Positions 53,164 to 62,783 are shown, counted from the stretch's first letter. The stretch is 64,000 bases of DNA from Labilibaculum filiforme (GCF_002843315.1 NZ_MVDD01000002.1:248001-312000), one strand, 5' to 3'. The notes: a model not told the origin generated them from the sequence alone. Translations and numbers: made by a program.

Positions 53164-53329
53164 AGTAGAATAGTAATAGTAGTCATTAGAACGGATATTG
53201 TATTCATTAGATCAGATATTGCAATCACTAGAACTGATATTGTAGTCGTTAGAACGAATATTGCAATCATTAGAATGGATATTGTAGTTAGTAGAATGAA
53301 TATTGTAGTTAGTAAATCAGTAATATTTG
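53164..53329. repeat. 21-bp iteron-like direct repeats, about seven units
   Basis: Units start at 53185, 53206, 53227, 53248, 53269 and 53290, each 21 bp of the type ATTAGAACGGATATTGTAGTC, with the core GATATTG or AATATTG kept. A degenerate unit precedes at 53164 and a partial one follows at 53311. The period is two helical turns. On the minus strand the repeat reads as a heptapeptide, but a stop and no start argue against coding. Confidence 0.9.
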
Positions 53330-53490
53330 CGCGTTAAACAGCACAAATATCACTTAAAATGACTACTGTATTAATTTTTATGGTATAATATTGTTATTTA
53401 GAATAATAATATACATTAAAACAGCATTAGAATGCAGTTTTTCGGTAAAATAGACCAGTAATCGTGTTTGCTTTATTTCTGATGTGAACA

Positions 53491-53697
53491 ATTGGCTTAG
53501 GGATTGTAGAGGAAACCCCACAGCGATGATAAGGCTGACTAATAGGTATGCTTGTGATTTCGAAACAGAATACCGGAAAGCTAAACATGGGCAGGAGCCT
53601 AAGCGAGGAGTTGGAACGAAAAGCCCGCCCTGAAAGGGAAGCCCCTAAAAACATAAATGACTGTCCTTCAAAGTAAGCTTTGCAATTTATTTTTTGT
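53491..53697 (+). other. GC-rich, possibly structured intergenic segment
   Basis: About 170 bp that is clearly richer in G and C than the AT-rich surroundings. GCTTAGG (53495-53501) is complementary to CCTAAGC (53598-53604); CCCT-gaa-AGGG and AGGG-aagc-CCCT small hairpins follow near 53628-53645. A CAAAG-taag-CTTTG hairpin and T-rich tail lie at 53670-53697. No known RNA family recognised. The remaining parts of the 52999-53701 gap are plain AT-rich DNA. Confidence 0.35.
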
Positions 53698-53701
53698 TGA
53701 T

Positions 53702-54253
53702 TTACAGAAAAAACCACAACACCGATGGAATGGCAACACCAACAAGAGCTAATTTCCATCCCCGTTTTTTAAATCCGTTCTTCCCTTTTGGGATAAGCAA
53801 ACCTGTAATACAGATTAAAAGAACACTTATTGCAAATAAATCTGAATACCAAACCCAGGTATTGCTATTCGATTTGTGCAAATCTACCATCTGACCCAAA
53901 ACTGGTCTTATTTTAAAACGTTCAATCTCACCTTCGCCAGTAAAAGGATCAATAAAGGCGTAAGCGCCATCAAAATAAAGGTTATATCCACCTCTTCGCC
54001 AAGCGGTTCCTCTCAATTCAAGATCTACTTGATTCTCTTTCAAGCAAGTCTTAAAAAATTCCTCCGTAATTAAATCTCTATTCTTTGGCATATCCATTTT
54101 CACCGCAATTGTTTCATACACATAATCGCGAGGATCCCAAGCGTGACGATGATTCAAGGCAATTCCAGAAATTGCAAATGCCATTAATAAACCTGCATAG
54201 AAATAGGAAAAATCTCGGTGCCAGTTTCTTAATTTCAAGTTCCAGTTTATCAT
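53702..54253 (-). CDS. PepSY-associated transmembrane protein
   Basis: A 183-aa protein with the PepSY-TM layout: helix 1 in FSYFYAGLLMAFAISGIALNH after the start WNLKLRNWHRDFSY, a periplasmic domain (FDGAYAFIDPFTGEGEIERF), VDLHKSNSNTWVWYSDLFAISVLLICITGLL and a last helix. Family members accompany iron or redox systems. It is shorter than full PepSY-TM proteins. Its own neighbours give no pathway. Confidence 0.8.
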   Translation of the reverse strand: MINWNLKLRNWHRDFSYFYAGLLMAFAISGIALNHRHAWDPRDYVYETIAVKMDMPKNRDLITEEFFKTCLKENQVDLELRGTAWRRGGYNLYFDGAYAFIDPFTGEGEIERFKIRPVLGQMVDLHKSNSNTWVWYSDLFAISVLLICITGLLIPKGKNGFKKRGWKLALVGVAIPSVLWFFL

Positions 54254-54297
54254 TTAACTATTAATTTTAATGAATTTAAACAAATTTTAAGATAGAA

Positions 54298-54566
54298 CGA
54301 AAGACTGTCTCGTGTGAGACAGCCTTTCTATATATTGAGAATTTGAATTCTCTTGGTTTTGCTTCCAATTTGCTTGAGCAGCAGCTTATCTCTTAACAAA
54401 GACTTTTCGATAATGCCGATGGATGTTTTTAAATAAATTGTAAACGAAGTGAAACGATTTATTATGAAAACACATATCGGTATAAACGTGCAATAGGTAC
54501 TCGGAAAGGAGAACAAGAAACCCTGGAAATTAATTTTCCATACCAACTGAGTTACAAAACTTAACT
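54298..54566 (-). pseudogene. Duplicated and interrupted 3' end of ppdK
   Basis: Bases 54298-54386 repeat 54691-54779 (ppdK terminator and last codons) with about 3-4 mismatches. Bases 54484-54521 repeat 54780-54817 with one mismatch, and 54537-54566 repeat 54822-54851 with a few. Between the first two blocks there is a 97-bp insert, and between the last two a short replacement. The copy therefore holds the last 35 or so codons plus the terminator of ppdK and is not functional. Confidence 0.9.
54413..54483. repeat. MITE-like imperfect hairpin in the ppdK copy
   Basis: Arms of about 28 bp, starting ATGCCGATGGATGTTTTT and ending ATGAAAACACATATCGGTAT, are largely complementary around TAAACGAAGTGAAA. 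It is the larger part of the 97-bp insert (54387-54483) in the duplicated ppdK tail. Confidence 0.7.
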
Positions 54567-54692
54567 AGATAAATAACTCTTCTCAGCGCAAAAATACAAA
54601 TTGACTCTCAAATAAAAAAACGAGTTCTTTTGAGCTTCATCACCTCTAACTTTTCCTGCGAATTCAAAATTAAAGGTATTCCTAAAAACACG

Positions 54693-54720
54693 AAAGGCTG
54701 TCTCGTGTGAGACAGCCTTT
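54693..54720 (-). terminator. Terminator of ppdK
   Basis: AAAGGCTGTCTC, GTGT loop, GAGACAGCCTTT: a perfect 12-bp stem. It lies 25 bp past the stop. A near-copy with one mismatch is at 54300-54327. Confidence 0.88.
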
Positions 54721-54745
54721 CTATATATTGAGAATTTGAATTCTC

Positions 54746-57466
54746 TTAGTTTTGCTTCAAATTTGCTTGAGCAGCAGCTAAACGTGCAATAGGTACACGG
54801 AAAGGAGAACAAGAAACGTAATCCATACCAACTGAGTTACAGAACTCAACTGAAGATGGCTCACCACCGTGCTCACCACAAATACCTAATTTGATATTTG
54901 GACGAGTAGATTTTCCTTTTTCACAACCCATACGTACTAATTGTCCGATACCTTCTTGATCTAACACTTGGAAAGGATCATTTTTCAAGATTCCTTTTTC
55001 AATATAGATAGGCAAGAATTTACCAGCATCATCACGAGAATAACCGAATCCCATTTGAGTCAAGTCATTTGTTCCGAAAGAGAAGAATTCAGCATACTCA
55101 GCAATTTTATCAGCAGTAAGAGCAGCACGAGGAATCTCAATCATAGTACCTACTAAGAAATCAACTTTCACACCTTTCTCAGCGAAAACAGCAGCAGCAG
55201 TTTCTCTGATAATAGCTTCTTGCATTTGGAATTCTTTCAAAGTTCCGATTAAAGGAACCATGATTTCTGGTTTAGGATCTTTTCCTTTCGCTTTCAAATC
55301 ACAAGCGGCTTCGATAATAGCACGAGCTTGCATTTCTGTAATTTCAGGATAAGTATTTCCTAAACGACAACCTCTATGACCTAACATTGGGTTGAATTCG
55401 TGTAAAGACTCTACTTTCGCTTTCACGATAGATACATCGATACCTAATTTTTGAGCCATTTCAATTTGAGACTCTTCATCGTTAGGAGTAAACTCGTGCA
55501 ATGGTGGATCCAGTAAACGGATAGTTACACCAAAACCGTCCATAGCTTCCAAAATTCCAGAGAAATCTTCACGTTGAACAGGAAGTAATTTAGCCAAAGC
55601 TGCTTTTCTTCCTTCTACATTTTCTGCAAGAATCATCTCACGCATTTTCCAGATTTTATCGCCTTCGAAGAACATATGTTCTGTACGACAAAGTCCAATA
55701 CCTTTAGCTCCGAATTCACGAGCAGCTTTAGCATCAGCAGGAGTATCAGCGTTAGTACGAACGTACATACGAGTGTTGTTTTCTGCAACCTCCATCAATT
55801 TACCAAAATCACCATCTAAAGAAGGAGTGATTGTAGCAACTTTACCTTCGTAAACTTTACCAGTAGTACCGTTTAATGAGATGAAATCACCTTCTTTAAA
55901 CGCAACACCATTGATTGTCATTGATTTTCCTGTTACCAGAACACCAGCAGCAGAAGAAATACAACATTTACCCATACCACGAGCAACTACAGCAGCGTGA
56001 GAAGTCATACCACCACGTTCGGTAAGAATACCTTCAGCAGCGTACATCCCTTTCAAATCTTCTGGAGAAGTTTCGCGACGTACTAAAATTACTTTTTTAC
56101 CTTCAGCGGCCCAAGTTTCAGCAGCTTCTGCAGAAAATACGATTTGACCAGTTGCAGCACCTGGAGAAGCTGGAAGACCTTTAGAAAGTTCTTTGGCAGT
56201 ATCAAGGGCAGCTTGATCAAATACAGGGTGAAGTAATTCATCCAATTTATTAGGCTCTTGACGTAAAATTGCTGTTTTCTCATCAATCATACCTTGAGCT
56301 AACATATCAACAGCCATTTTTACCATAGCTGCTCCAGTACGCTTACCATTACGAGTTTGCAACATCCAAAGTTTACCATCTTGAATGGTGAACTCCATAT
56401 CCTGCATATCAGAATAATGATCTTCTAATTTTTGTTGAATTGTATTCAACTCATTATATAATGATGGCATAGCTTCTTCCATAGAAAGGAAGTTAGCTTT
56501 ACGAGCTTCTTCAGAAGTACCGTTACGTTCAGCCCAACGTAATGAACCAACTTTAGTAATCTCAAGAGGAGTACGAACACCAGACACAACATCTTCACCC
56601 TGTGCATTGATCAAATACTCCCCGTTGAATTGATCTTCACCAGTAGCTGCATCACGAGAGAAACAAACTCCTGTAGCAGAAGTATCACCCATGTTACCAT
56701 AAACCATTGCTTGAACATTTACTGCAGTACCCCACTCCGATGGAATGTTTTCCATTTTACGGTAAAGGATAGCTCTTTCAGTATTCCAAGAATCGAATAC
56801 TGCACATACAGAACCCCAAAGTTGATCCCAAGGATTTGTTGGAAAATCAACACCAGCGTGCTTGCGAATAACTGCTTTGTATCCTTCAACAAGACCTTTA
56901 AGATCTTCAACAGTTAATTCTGTATCAACTTTATAACCTTTAGCTGCTTTTACTTCATCCAAAACAACTTCGAATGGGTTGTGGTGACCTTCTTCAGCCT
57001 CAACACCCATAACAACGTCACCATACATGTGAATGAAACGACGATATGAATCGTAAGCAAATTTTTCGTTTCCCGATTTTTCAGCAACAACTTTTACTGT
57101 TTCATCATTCATACCTAGGTTAAGAACAGTGTTCATCATACCTGGCATAGATGCACGAGCACCAGAACGAACGGATACTAATAATGGGAAAGAACCATCT
57201 TTAGCATCGAACTTAGCATTCATTGCAACTTCTGTATCTTTAACAGCAGCTTCAACTTGCTCTTTGATCATTGCTACAACAGCATCTTTTCCAAGCTTGT
57301 TGTAATCAGTACAAACGTCAGTAGTGATAGTAAATCCAGCAGGAACTGGAACACCAATTAGGTTCATTTCAGCAAGGTTAGCACCCTTACCTCCAAGCAA
57401 ATTCTTCATGTCTGCTTTACCTTCGGCTTTCCCGTCACCAAAAGTATAAACGTACTTAGTACTCAT
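54746..57466 (-). CDS. ppdK: Pyruvate, phosphate dikinase
   Basis: Interconverts pyruvate, ATP and Pi with PEP, AMP and PPi. The 906-aa chain has the N-terminal ATP-grasp domain (LLGGKGANLAEMNLIGVPVPAGFTI), the phosphohistidine domain with GGMTSHAAVVARGMGKCC and the C-terminal PEP/pyruvate barrel with GLCRTEHMFF, IEIPRAALTADKIAEYAEFFSFGTND. Standard length. It uses PPi-linked glycolysis in anaerobes. The tail is duplicated downstream (54298-54566). Confidence 0.97.
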   Translation of the reverse strand: MSTKYVYTFGDGKAEGKADMKNLLGGKGANLAEMNLIGVPVPAGFTITTDVCTDYNKLGKDAVVAMIKEQVEAAVKDTEVAMNAKFDAKDGSFPLLVSVRSGARASMPGMMNTVLNLGMNDETVKVVAEKSGNEKFAYDSYRRFIHMYGDVVMGVEAEEGHHNPFEVVLDEVKAAKGYKVDTELTVEDLKGLVEGYKAVIRKHAGVDFPTNPWDQLWGSVCAVFDSWNTERAILYRKMENIPSEWGTAVNVQAMVYGNMGDTSATGVCFSRDAATGEDQFNGEYLINAQGEDVVSGVRTPLEITKVGSLRWAERNGTSEEARKANFLSMEEAMPSLYNELNTIQQKLEDHYSDMQDMEFTIQDGKLWMLQTRNGKRTGAAMVKMAVDMLAQGMIDEKTAILRQEPNKLDELLHPVFDQAALDTAKELSKGLPASPGAATGQIVFSAEAAETWAAEGKKVILVRRETSPEDLKGMYAAEGILTERGGMTSHAAVVARGMGKCCISSAAGVLVTGKSMTINGVAFKEGDFISLNGTTGKVYEGKVATITPSLDGDFGKLMEVAENNTRMYVRTNADTPADAKAAREFGAKGIGLCRTEHMFFEGDKIWKMREMILAENVEGRKAALAKLLPVQREDFSGILEAMDGFGVTIRLLDPPLHEFTPNDEESQIEMAQKLGIDVSIVKAKVESLHEFNPMLGHRGCRLGNTYPEITEMQARAIIEAACDLKAKGKDPKPEIMVPLIGTLKEFQMQEAIIRETAAAVFAEKGVKVDFLVGTMIEIPRAALTADKIAEYAEFFSFGTNDLTQMGFGYSRDDAGKFLPIYIEKGILKNDPFQVLDQEGIGQLVRMGCEKGKSTRPNIKLGICGEHGGEPSSVEFCNSVGMDYVSCSPFRVPIARLAAAQANLKQN

Positions 57467-57603
57467 AATTATCGCTTTTTAGTTTTAATGTTATTATCCT
57501 GCAATAAATCAAGGCATTCAATAACAATTATATATTAACTTAATATTTTCAAAAACTTAAATTTGCAAGGCCATATTCTTAAATACGCCCTGAAAATTGT
57601 ACA

Positions 57604-57611
57604 CAAAAGTA
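57604..57611 (-). promoter_or_regulatory. Candidate -7 box for ppdK
   Basis: TACTTTTG on the minus strand, a consensus -7 box, about 138 bp before the start codon. No clear TTTG 19 bp upstream; the leader would be about 130 nt. Confidence 0.4.
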
Positions 57612-57741
57612 GTGTTCTTTTTTTTAAAAAGGAAGTAAAGAAGAGACAATCTAACTGTCTTTTTTCAAATGATTTACACTTTTGTTTTTCAAACGTTTGC
57701 AGAATATTATAACCCACTTTCGCCTGAGTAATATTCATTAA

Positions 57742-57769
57742 AAACAGCCGATCTTTTAACCGGCTGTTT
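57742..57769 (-). terminator. Terminator of the dihydroorotate dehydrogenase-like gene
   Basis: AAACAGCCG, 10-nt loop, CGGCTGTTT with U-run on the minus strand. 18 bp past the stop. Confidence 0.88.
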
Positions 57770-57787
57770 CCTCAAATTATCAAAGCT

Positions 57788-58801
57788 TTATCTCATTGGA
57801 TACTTATTTATTATTTCTTCGGGATGCAGAATAAAATCCAAATATTGAGCTCTGTAATAAATATCAGAAGCTTTTAATTTGTTATCCGACAATTTTCCTC
57901 TAAACTCATCCAGACTCTTGTATCCTTTCTTATCCATCCACTCCTCTAACTCCGAAAGAACTTGAGCAATATGCGAAGGTTTATTTTTATATAATGCACT
58001 AACCACCTGAACAATGTCGGCACCACTTAAAAGCATCTGTATTACATCCTCATAGTTATAGATCCCATTTGAACCACATAATCCTCCTGAAATCTTTTTA
58101 TATAACAAACCAACATAGCGCAATCCTAATTTATAATCTCCCTGATGACTCAAATTAAAGTTTGTAACATGTCGTTCGGTTTGAATATCAATTTCTGGTT
58201 GAAACAATCTATTAAATAATACAAATGCCGAGGCTCCTGCCTGATCTAATCGATTCACAAAATTTAATGTATTGGTATAGTACGGACTAAGCTTGATACA
58301 AAAAGGAATTGACAATCTCTCTTTAAGTGTTTTTACAATTTTCACCTTTTCATCCTCCATTTGAGCCGCCGTTTTATCAATATCTCCCGGCATTTGGTAA
58401 AAATTCAATTCCAAAGCATCCACTCCAGCTGCCTCCAGTTGTTTGGCGTAATCGAACCAGGTAACATCGTAAATGCAATTTAAACTGGCAATTACAGGAA
58501 TATTCACAGCCTTTTTCACCTCCGACAACCTCATGATATGTGCTTTAGGTCCGGCATGTTCAATAGCTGGAAAAAGAGAAGTCATCTCTGCATTTCTATC
58601 CGTATATTCATCAAGTTCATTCGCTAATTGTGCTCGTTCCATCTGAATTTGCTCTTCGAAAAGAGATTTATAAACAATTGCTGCCGCCCCTGCTTTTTCC
58701 AATTCTTGAGCTCCTTCAACGGTAGCTGAAAGAGTACATGCTCCTACGACTATGGGATTTTTGAGTTTTAATCCCATAAATTCAACGCTTAGATTTGCCA
58801 T
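57788..58801 (-). CDS. Dihydroorotate dehydrogenase-like flavoprotein
   Basis: A 337-aa TIM-barrel FMN protein of the PyrD-like group. LSVEFMGLKLKNPIVVGACT, NIPVIASLNCI, ALELNFYQMPGD, IPFCIKLSPYYTN, and CGSNGIYNYEDVIQMLLSGADIVQVVSAL give the flavin site. The motif near residue 175 that would carry the class 1 catalytic Cys (or Ser) is not clear, so substrate may differ from dihydroorotate. Upstream, 58802-59136 (335 bp) is AT-rich with no gene. Confidence 0.85.
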   Translation of the reverse strand: MANLSVEFMGLKLKNPIVVGACTLSATVEGAQELEKAGAAAIVYKSLFEEQIQMERAQLANELDEYTDRNAEMTSLFPAIEHAGPKAHIMRLSEVKKAVNIPVIASLNCIYDVTWFDYAKQLEAAGVDALELNFYQMPGDIDKTAAQMEDEKVKIVKTLKERLSIPFCIKLSPYYTNTLNFVNRLDQAGASAFVLFNRLFQPEIDIQTERHVTNFNLSHQGDYKLGLRYVGLLYKKISGGLCGSNGIYNYEDVIQMLLSGADIVQVVSALYKNKPSHIAQVLSELEEWMDKKGYKSLDEFRGKLSDNKLKASDIYYRAQYLDFILHPEEIINKYPMR

Positions 58802-59136
58802 ATTATTTTTGATTTTAAATTTCTGTTCTTATTAAATTTAATAAATGAACCTGATATATTCAACCAAAAAATCAAATTTAAAATTCTGACTATCAATACA
58901 AAACCCTGAAGCGCCCACAAATAAAGGACTTGACAGTCTTATTTTTTTTTAATTACAAAATGCCTTCTAAAAATAGATCCAAACATTTTCATTACACTTT
59001 TGCAATTCTACAATAATTAGATCCCTTTTATCGATGACATGGTATAAAAAGCACCATTTCTGCAAGAAAGAATATTGATCTGAAAATAACATGAACAGCT
59101 TATATCGCTTATCCCTTAGTTAATTATTAATGCAAA
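58802..59136. other. AT-rich gap without a recognisable gene
   Basis: 335 bp between the dihydroorotate-dehydrogenase-like start and the nifJ terminator. I see no gene, repeat or clear promoter; it should contain the promoter of the 57788 gene. Confidence 0.5.
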
Positions 59137-59166
59137 AAAAGGGATTCCAAAAATGGAATCCCTTTT
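59137..59166 (-). terminator. Terminator of nifJ
   Basis: AAAAGGGATTCC, 6-nt loop, GGAATCCCTTTT with a U-run beyond on the minus strand; 20 bp past the stop. Confidence 0.93.
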
Positions 59167-59185
59167 ATTATGTATACTTAAAAGT

Positions 59186-62100
59186 TTATTCTTCGGAATA
59201 ATCTAATGCAGCTTGACGTTTGTAGGTCTTAAATCTCCACTTCGCATTCTCTTCGGCAGCAACAAACAATTCTTTAGCTTGCTCAGGGAACGATTTTTGT
59301 AATGAAGTATAACGAACCTCACCCAACAAGAAATTTTGGAAATTTTCCCAAACAGGCTCTTTTGAATCAAGAGTAAATGGGTTTTTGCCTTCATTTTCCA
59401 ATGCTGGATTGTTACGATACAAGTGCCAGTATCCTGCTTCAACCGCTTTTTTCTCTTCTGCTTGTGATTTACCCATAGATGCTTTCAATCCGTGAGAAAT
59501 ACATGGAGAATAAGCAATGATCAAAGATGGTCCTGGATAAGCCTCAGCTTCTTTAACAGCTTTCATGTATTGTGCTTGATTTGCTCCCATAGCAACTTGA
59601 GCTACATAAACATATCCGTAAGACATTGCTATCATACCAAGATCTTTTTTTCTGATACGCTTACCTGCAGCAGCAAACTTAGCAACAGCACCAACAGGAG
59701 TTGCTTTAGATGCTTGACCACCTGTATTAGAGTATATCTCAGTATCCATTACCAAAACATTTACATCTTCACCAGAAGCCAATACGTGATCTAAACCACC
59801 AAATCCGATATCATAAGCCCAACCGTCACCTCCAAAAATCCATTGAGATTTCTTGATCAGGTAATTTTTAAGCTCTAGAATCTCTTTAGCAACAGCATGA
59901 GTTTCATTTGCAAGAACTTCTTCCACTTTAGCCGAAGCAGCAATAGAAGCCTCTCCATTGTTTTTGTTCTCTAACCATTCTGCAAAAGCAGCTTTAGTAT
60001 CAGCATTCACAGCATCCATTGCAGCTTCCATACGAAGAGCAATACGGTTACGCATTTTACGTACACCTTCGTTCATACCAAAACCAAACTCGGCATTGTC
60101 TTCGAATAATGAGTTAGCCCAAGCCGGACCTTTACCACTCTTATCGTTTTTACAATATGGAGTAGATGGAGCAGAACCACCGTAAATAGAAGAACAACCA
60201 GTAGCATTAGCAACCATCATTCTCTCGCCAAACAACTGAGTAATTAATTTGATATATGGAGTTTCACCACATCCAGCACAAGCTCCAGAGAACTCGAATA
60301 ATGGTTGCGCAAATTGTGAATTCTTCACGTTGTTTTTAGGCAACAAATCTTTGTAACCTACTTTTTCGTCCATATAATGCCATCTTTCTTTCTCAGCAGA
60401 CTGAGTTTCCAAATGTTTCATTTCTAAAGCTTTTGCTTTAGGAGCAGGACAAACATCAGCACAGTTACCACAACCTGTACAATCTTCAACTGCAACCTGA
60501 ATACGGAAATGTAAACCTTTCAATTCTTTTCCTGTAGCAGGCTTAACAGTAGTTCCAGCAGGAGCTGCTGCTAATTCTTCGTCGGTTAAAATAAAAGGAC
60601 GAATTGCAGCGTGAGGACAAACGTAAGCACATTGGTTACATTGAATACAAGTTTCCTCATTCCACTCAGGAACACTTACTGCAACACCACGTTTTTCGAA
60701 TTTAGTAGTTCCATTAGGGAAAGTACCATCTTCGCGACCAGAGAATGCAGAAACAGGTAGATCGTCTCCTTTTTGAGCGTTCATTGGATCACAAACATCA
60801 GCAACAAACTTAGGACGATCATTAGAAACAGCAACAGCTTCGTTTTTAATTTCCAATTTTTTCCAATCAGCAGCAACTTTAACTTCAACAACATTAGATC
60901 CACCAGCATCAACAGCTGCGAAGTTCATGTTAACTACTTTTTCTCCTTTATTACCATACGATTTCACAATCGCTTTTTTCATTTCCTCAGCAGCTTTCTC
61001 GAAAGGAATTACACCGGTAATTTTAAAGAAAGCAGCTTGCATGATTGCATTAGTACGGTTACCAAGACCTAACTCTTCACCCAATTTTGTACCGTTAATA
61101 ATATAGAATTTGATCTCATTATCAGCCAAGTACTTTTTCATATGATTTGGAAGATTCTTAACCGTTTCTTCAGCATCATAAATGGAGTTTAATAGGAAAG
61201 AACCACCTTTTTTCAATCCTTTCAATACGTCGTATAAATACACGTAAGCAGGAACGTGACAAGCAACAAAGTCAGGAGTAGTTACTAAATAGGTAGAACG
61301 GATAGGTTCATCACCAAAACGAAGGTGAGAAGCTGTAAATCCACCAGATTTTTTAGAATCGTAAGCAAAATAAGCTTGACAATATTTATCGGTAGAACCA
61401 CCAATAATTTTGATTGAGTTTTTGTTAGCTCCAACAGTACCATCAGAACCTAAACCATAAAATTTAGCTTCGTAAAGAGATTCAGAGTTCATTTTCACCT
61501 CAGGCAACATAGGTAGAGATGTAAAAGTAACATCATCAACGATACCCAAAGTAAATTGATTTTTAGGTTCGTTCATTGCAAGGTTTTTGTAAACTGCAAC
61601 AATTTGAGATGGAGTCACCTCTTTAGAACCTAATCCATAACGACCACCAATAATTACAGGAGCATTTTCTTTTCCGTAAAATATCTCTCTTACATCAAGA
61701 TATAAAGGCTCTCCGTTGGCACCAGTTTCTTTGGTACGATCCAAAACGCAAATACGTTTTACTGATTTTGGAACAACACTTAAGAAATGTTTTGCAGAGA
61801 AAGGACGATACAAATGAACACAAACAAGACCAACCTTTTCTCCGTTAGCCATTTTGAAATCAATTGTTTCCTTAATGGTTTCGTTTACAGAACCCATTGC
61901 AATAATGATATTTTCTGCATCAGGAGCACCATAATACATGAAAGGCTTATATTCTCTTCCAGTAATTTTAGTCATTTCCTTCATATAATCAGCAACGATA
62001 TCCGGAACCGCATTATAAAATGGGTTAGCAGCCTCGCGAGACTGAAAATACACATCAGGATTCTGAGCTGTTCCTCTTGTTACAGGAGCTTCAGGATTTA

Positions 62101-62728
62101 ATGCACGAGCACGAAAAGCTTGAAGAGCTTCTTGATCAACAAGACCTCTCATGTCTTCCATATCAACAGATTCGATTTTCTGAATTTCGTGAGAAGTACG
62201 GAAACCATCGAAAAAGTTCATAAAAGGAACTCTTGATTTGATTGCAGTTAAGTGAGAAACAGCAGAAAGATCCATTACTTCCTGAACTGAACTTGACGCT
62301 AACATAGCGAAACCAGTTTGACGTGCTGAATAAACATCTGAGTGATCACCAAAAATACTTAATGCTTGAGCTGCAAGAGCACGAGCACTAATATGAAATA
62401 CACATGGCAATAATTCACCAGCGATTTTATACATATTAGGAATCATTAACAACAATCCCTGAGAAGCAGTGTATGTAGTTGTTAATGCACCAGCTTGTAA
62501 AGAACCGTGAACAGCACCCGCTGCACCAGCTTCCGATTGCATTTCTACTAACTGAACTGTTTCTCCAAAAAGATTCTTACGTCCTTGTGCAGCCCACTCA
62601 TCAACATATTCAGCCATAGGCGAAGATGGTGTGATTGGGTAAATACAAGAAACCTCACTAAACATATATGCTACGTGAGCGGCAGCTGCATTACCATCAC
62701 AGGTAATGAATTTTTTTTCTCTTGCCAT
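59186..62728 (-). CDS. nifJ: Pyruvate:ferredoxin (flavodoxin) oxidoreductase
   Basis: Converts pyruvate and CoA to acetyl-CoA, CO2 and reduced ferredoxin. The 1,180-aa single chain has the fused domains in order: EVSCIYPITPSSPMAEYVDEW (TPP-pyrimidine), transketolase C-like, gamma domain, 2x[4Fe-4S] (CIQCNQCAYVCPHAA and CTGCGNCADVCPAPK), and the TPP domain with GGDGWAYDIGFGGLDHVL plus CACGE-like SGACAGCGETPY. The start is ATG 62726-62728 with GGAGGAG before it; the 34-residue longer frame is not coding-like. Central to the fermentation here; HydABC would reoxidise the ferredoxin (inference). Confidence 0.96.
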   Translation of the reverse strand: MAREKKFITCDGNAAAAHVAYMFSEVSCIYPITPSSPMAEYVDEWAAQGRKNLFGETVQLVEMQSEAGAAGAVHGSLQAGALTTTYTASQGLLLMIPNMYKIAGELLPCVFHISARALAAQALSIFGDHSDVYSARQTGFAMLASSSVQEVMDLSAVSHLTAIKSRVPFMNFFDGFRTSHEIQKIESVDMEDMRGLVDQEALQAFRARALNPEAPVTRGTAQNPDVYFQSREAANPFYNAVPDIVADYMKEMTKITGREYKPFMYYGAPDAENIIIAMGSVNETIKETIDFKMANGEKVGLVCVHLYRPFSAKHFLSVVPKSVKRICVLDRTKETGANGEPLYLDVREIFYGKENAPVIIGGRYGLGSKEVTPSQIVAVYKNLAMNEPKNQFTLGIVDDVTFTSLPMLPEVKMNSESLYEAKFYGLGSDGTVGANKNSIKIIGGSTDKYCQAYFAYDSKKSGGFTASHLRFGDEPIRSTYLVTTPDFVACHVPAYVYLYDVLKGLKKGGSFLLNSIYDAEETVKNLPNHMKKYLADNEIKFYIINGTKLGEELGLGNRTNAIMQAAFFKITGVIPFEKAAEEMKKAIVKSYGNKGEKVVNMNFAAVDAGGSNVVEVKVAADWKKLEIKNEAVAVSNDRPKFVADVCDPMNAQKGDDLPVSAFSGREDGTFPNGTTKFEKRGVAVSVPEWNEETCIQCNQCAYVCPHAAIRPFILTDEELAAAPAGTTVKPATGKELKGLHFRIQVAVEDCTGCGNCADVCPAPKAKALEMKHLETQSAEKERWHYMDEKVGYKDLLPKNNVKNSQFAQPLFEFSGACAGCGETPYIKLITQLFGERMMVANATGCSSIYGGSAPSTPYCKNDKSGKGPAWANSLFEDNAEFGFGMNEGVRKMRNRIALRMEAAMDAVNADTKAAFAEWLENKNNGEASIAASAKVEEVLANETHAVAKEILELKNYLIKKSQWIFGGDGWAYDIGFGGLDHVLASGEDVNVLVMDTEIYSNTGGQASKATPVGAVAKFAAAGKRIRKKDLGMIAMSYGYVYVAQVAMGANQAQYMKAVKEAEAYPGPSLIIAYSPCISHGLKASMGKSQAEEKKAVEAGYWHLYRNNPALENEGKNPFTLDSKEPVWENFQNFLLGEVRYTSLQKSFPEQAKELFVAAEENAKWRFKTYKRQAALDYSEE

Positions 62729-62732
62729 TTTA

Positions 62733-62739
62733 CTCCTCC
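62733..62739 (-). promoter_or_regulatory. Strong Shine-Dalgarno site of nifJ
   Basis: GGAGGAG on the minus strand, 4 bp before ATG 62728. It decides the start and is, with hydA, one of the few near-perfect sites in the window. Confidence 0.8.
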
Positions 62740-62783
62740 GATTAAATTTTATTATTTGGTATTTTATTTTTCTATTTAATTCT

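Noticed and set aside
53164-53329. CRISPR array or heptapeptide-repeat protein
   Set aside because: Repeats are directly adjacent without spacers, so not CRISPR; the minus-strand heptapeptide frame has a stop and no start codon.
53427-53759. 110-codon minus-strand frame across the GC-rich island
   Set aside because: Overlaps the end of the PepSY-type gene, Cys/Ser-rich composition unlike a real protein, no recognisable domain.
54387-54483. 97-bp insert as another copy of the 97-bp repeat
   Set aside because: Same length by coincidence; the sequence shares none of the CATATG, CCATATGG or TGTCAAA blocks.
54561-54812. 83-codon minus-strand frame over the ppdK end
   Set aside because: Out of frame with ppdK and covering its terminator; a shadow of the duplicated region.
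57535-57738. 67-codon minus-strand frame between ppdK and the dihydroorotate-dehydrogenase-like gene
   Set aside because: Overlaps the ppdK promoter candidate and has no recognisable features; composition is that of AT-rich intergenic DNA.
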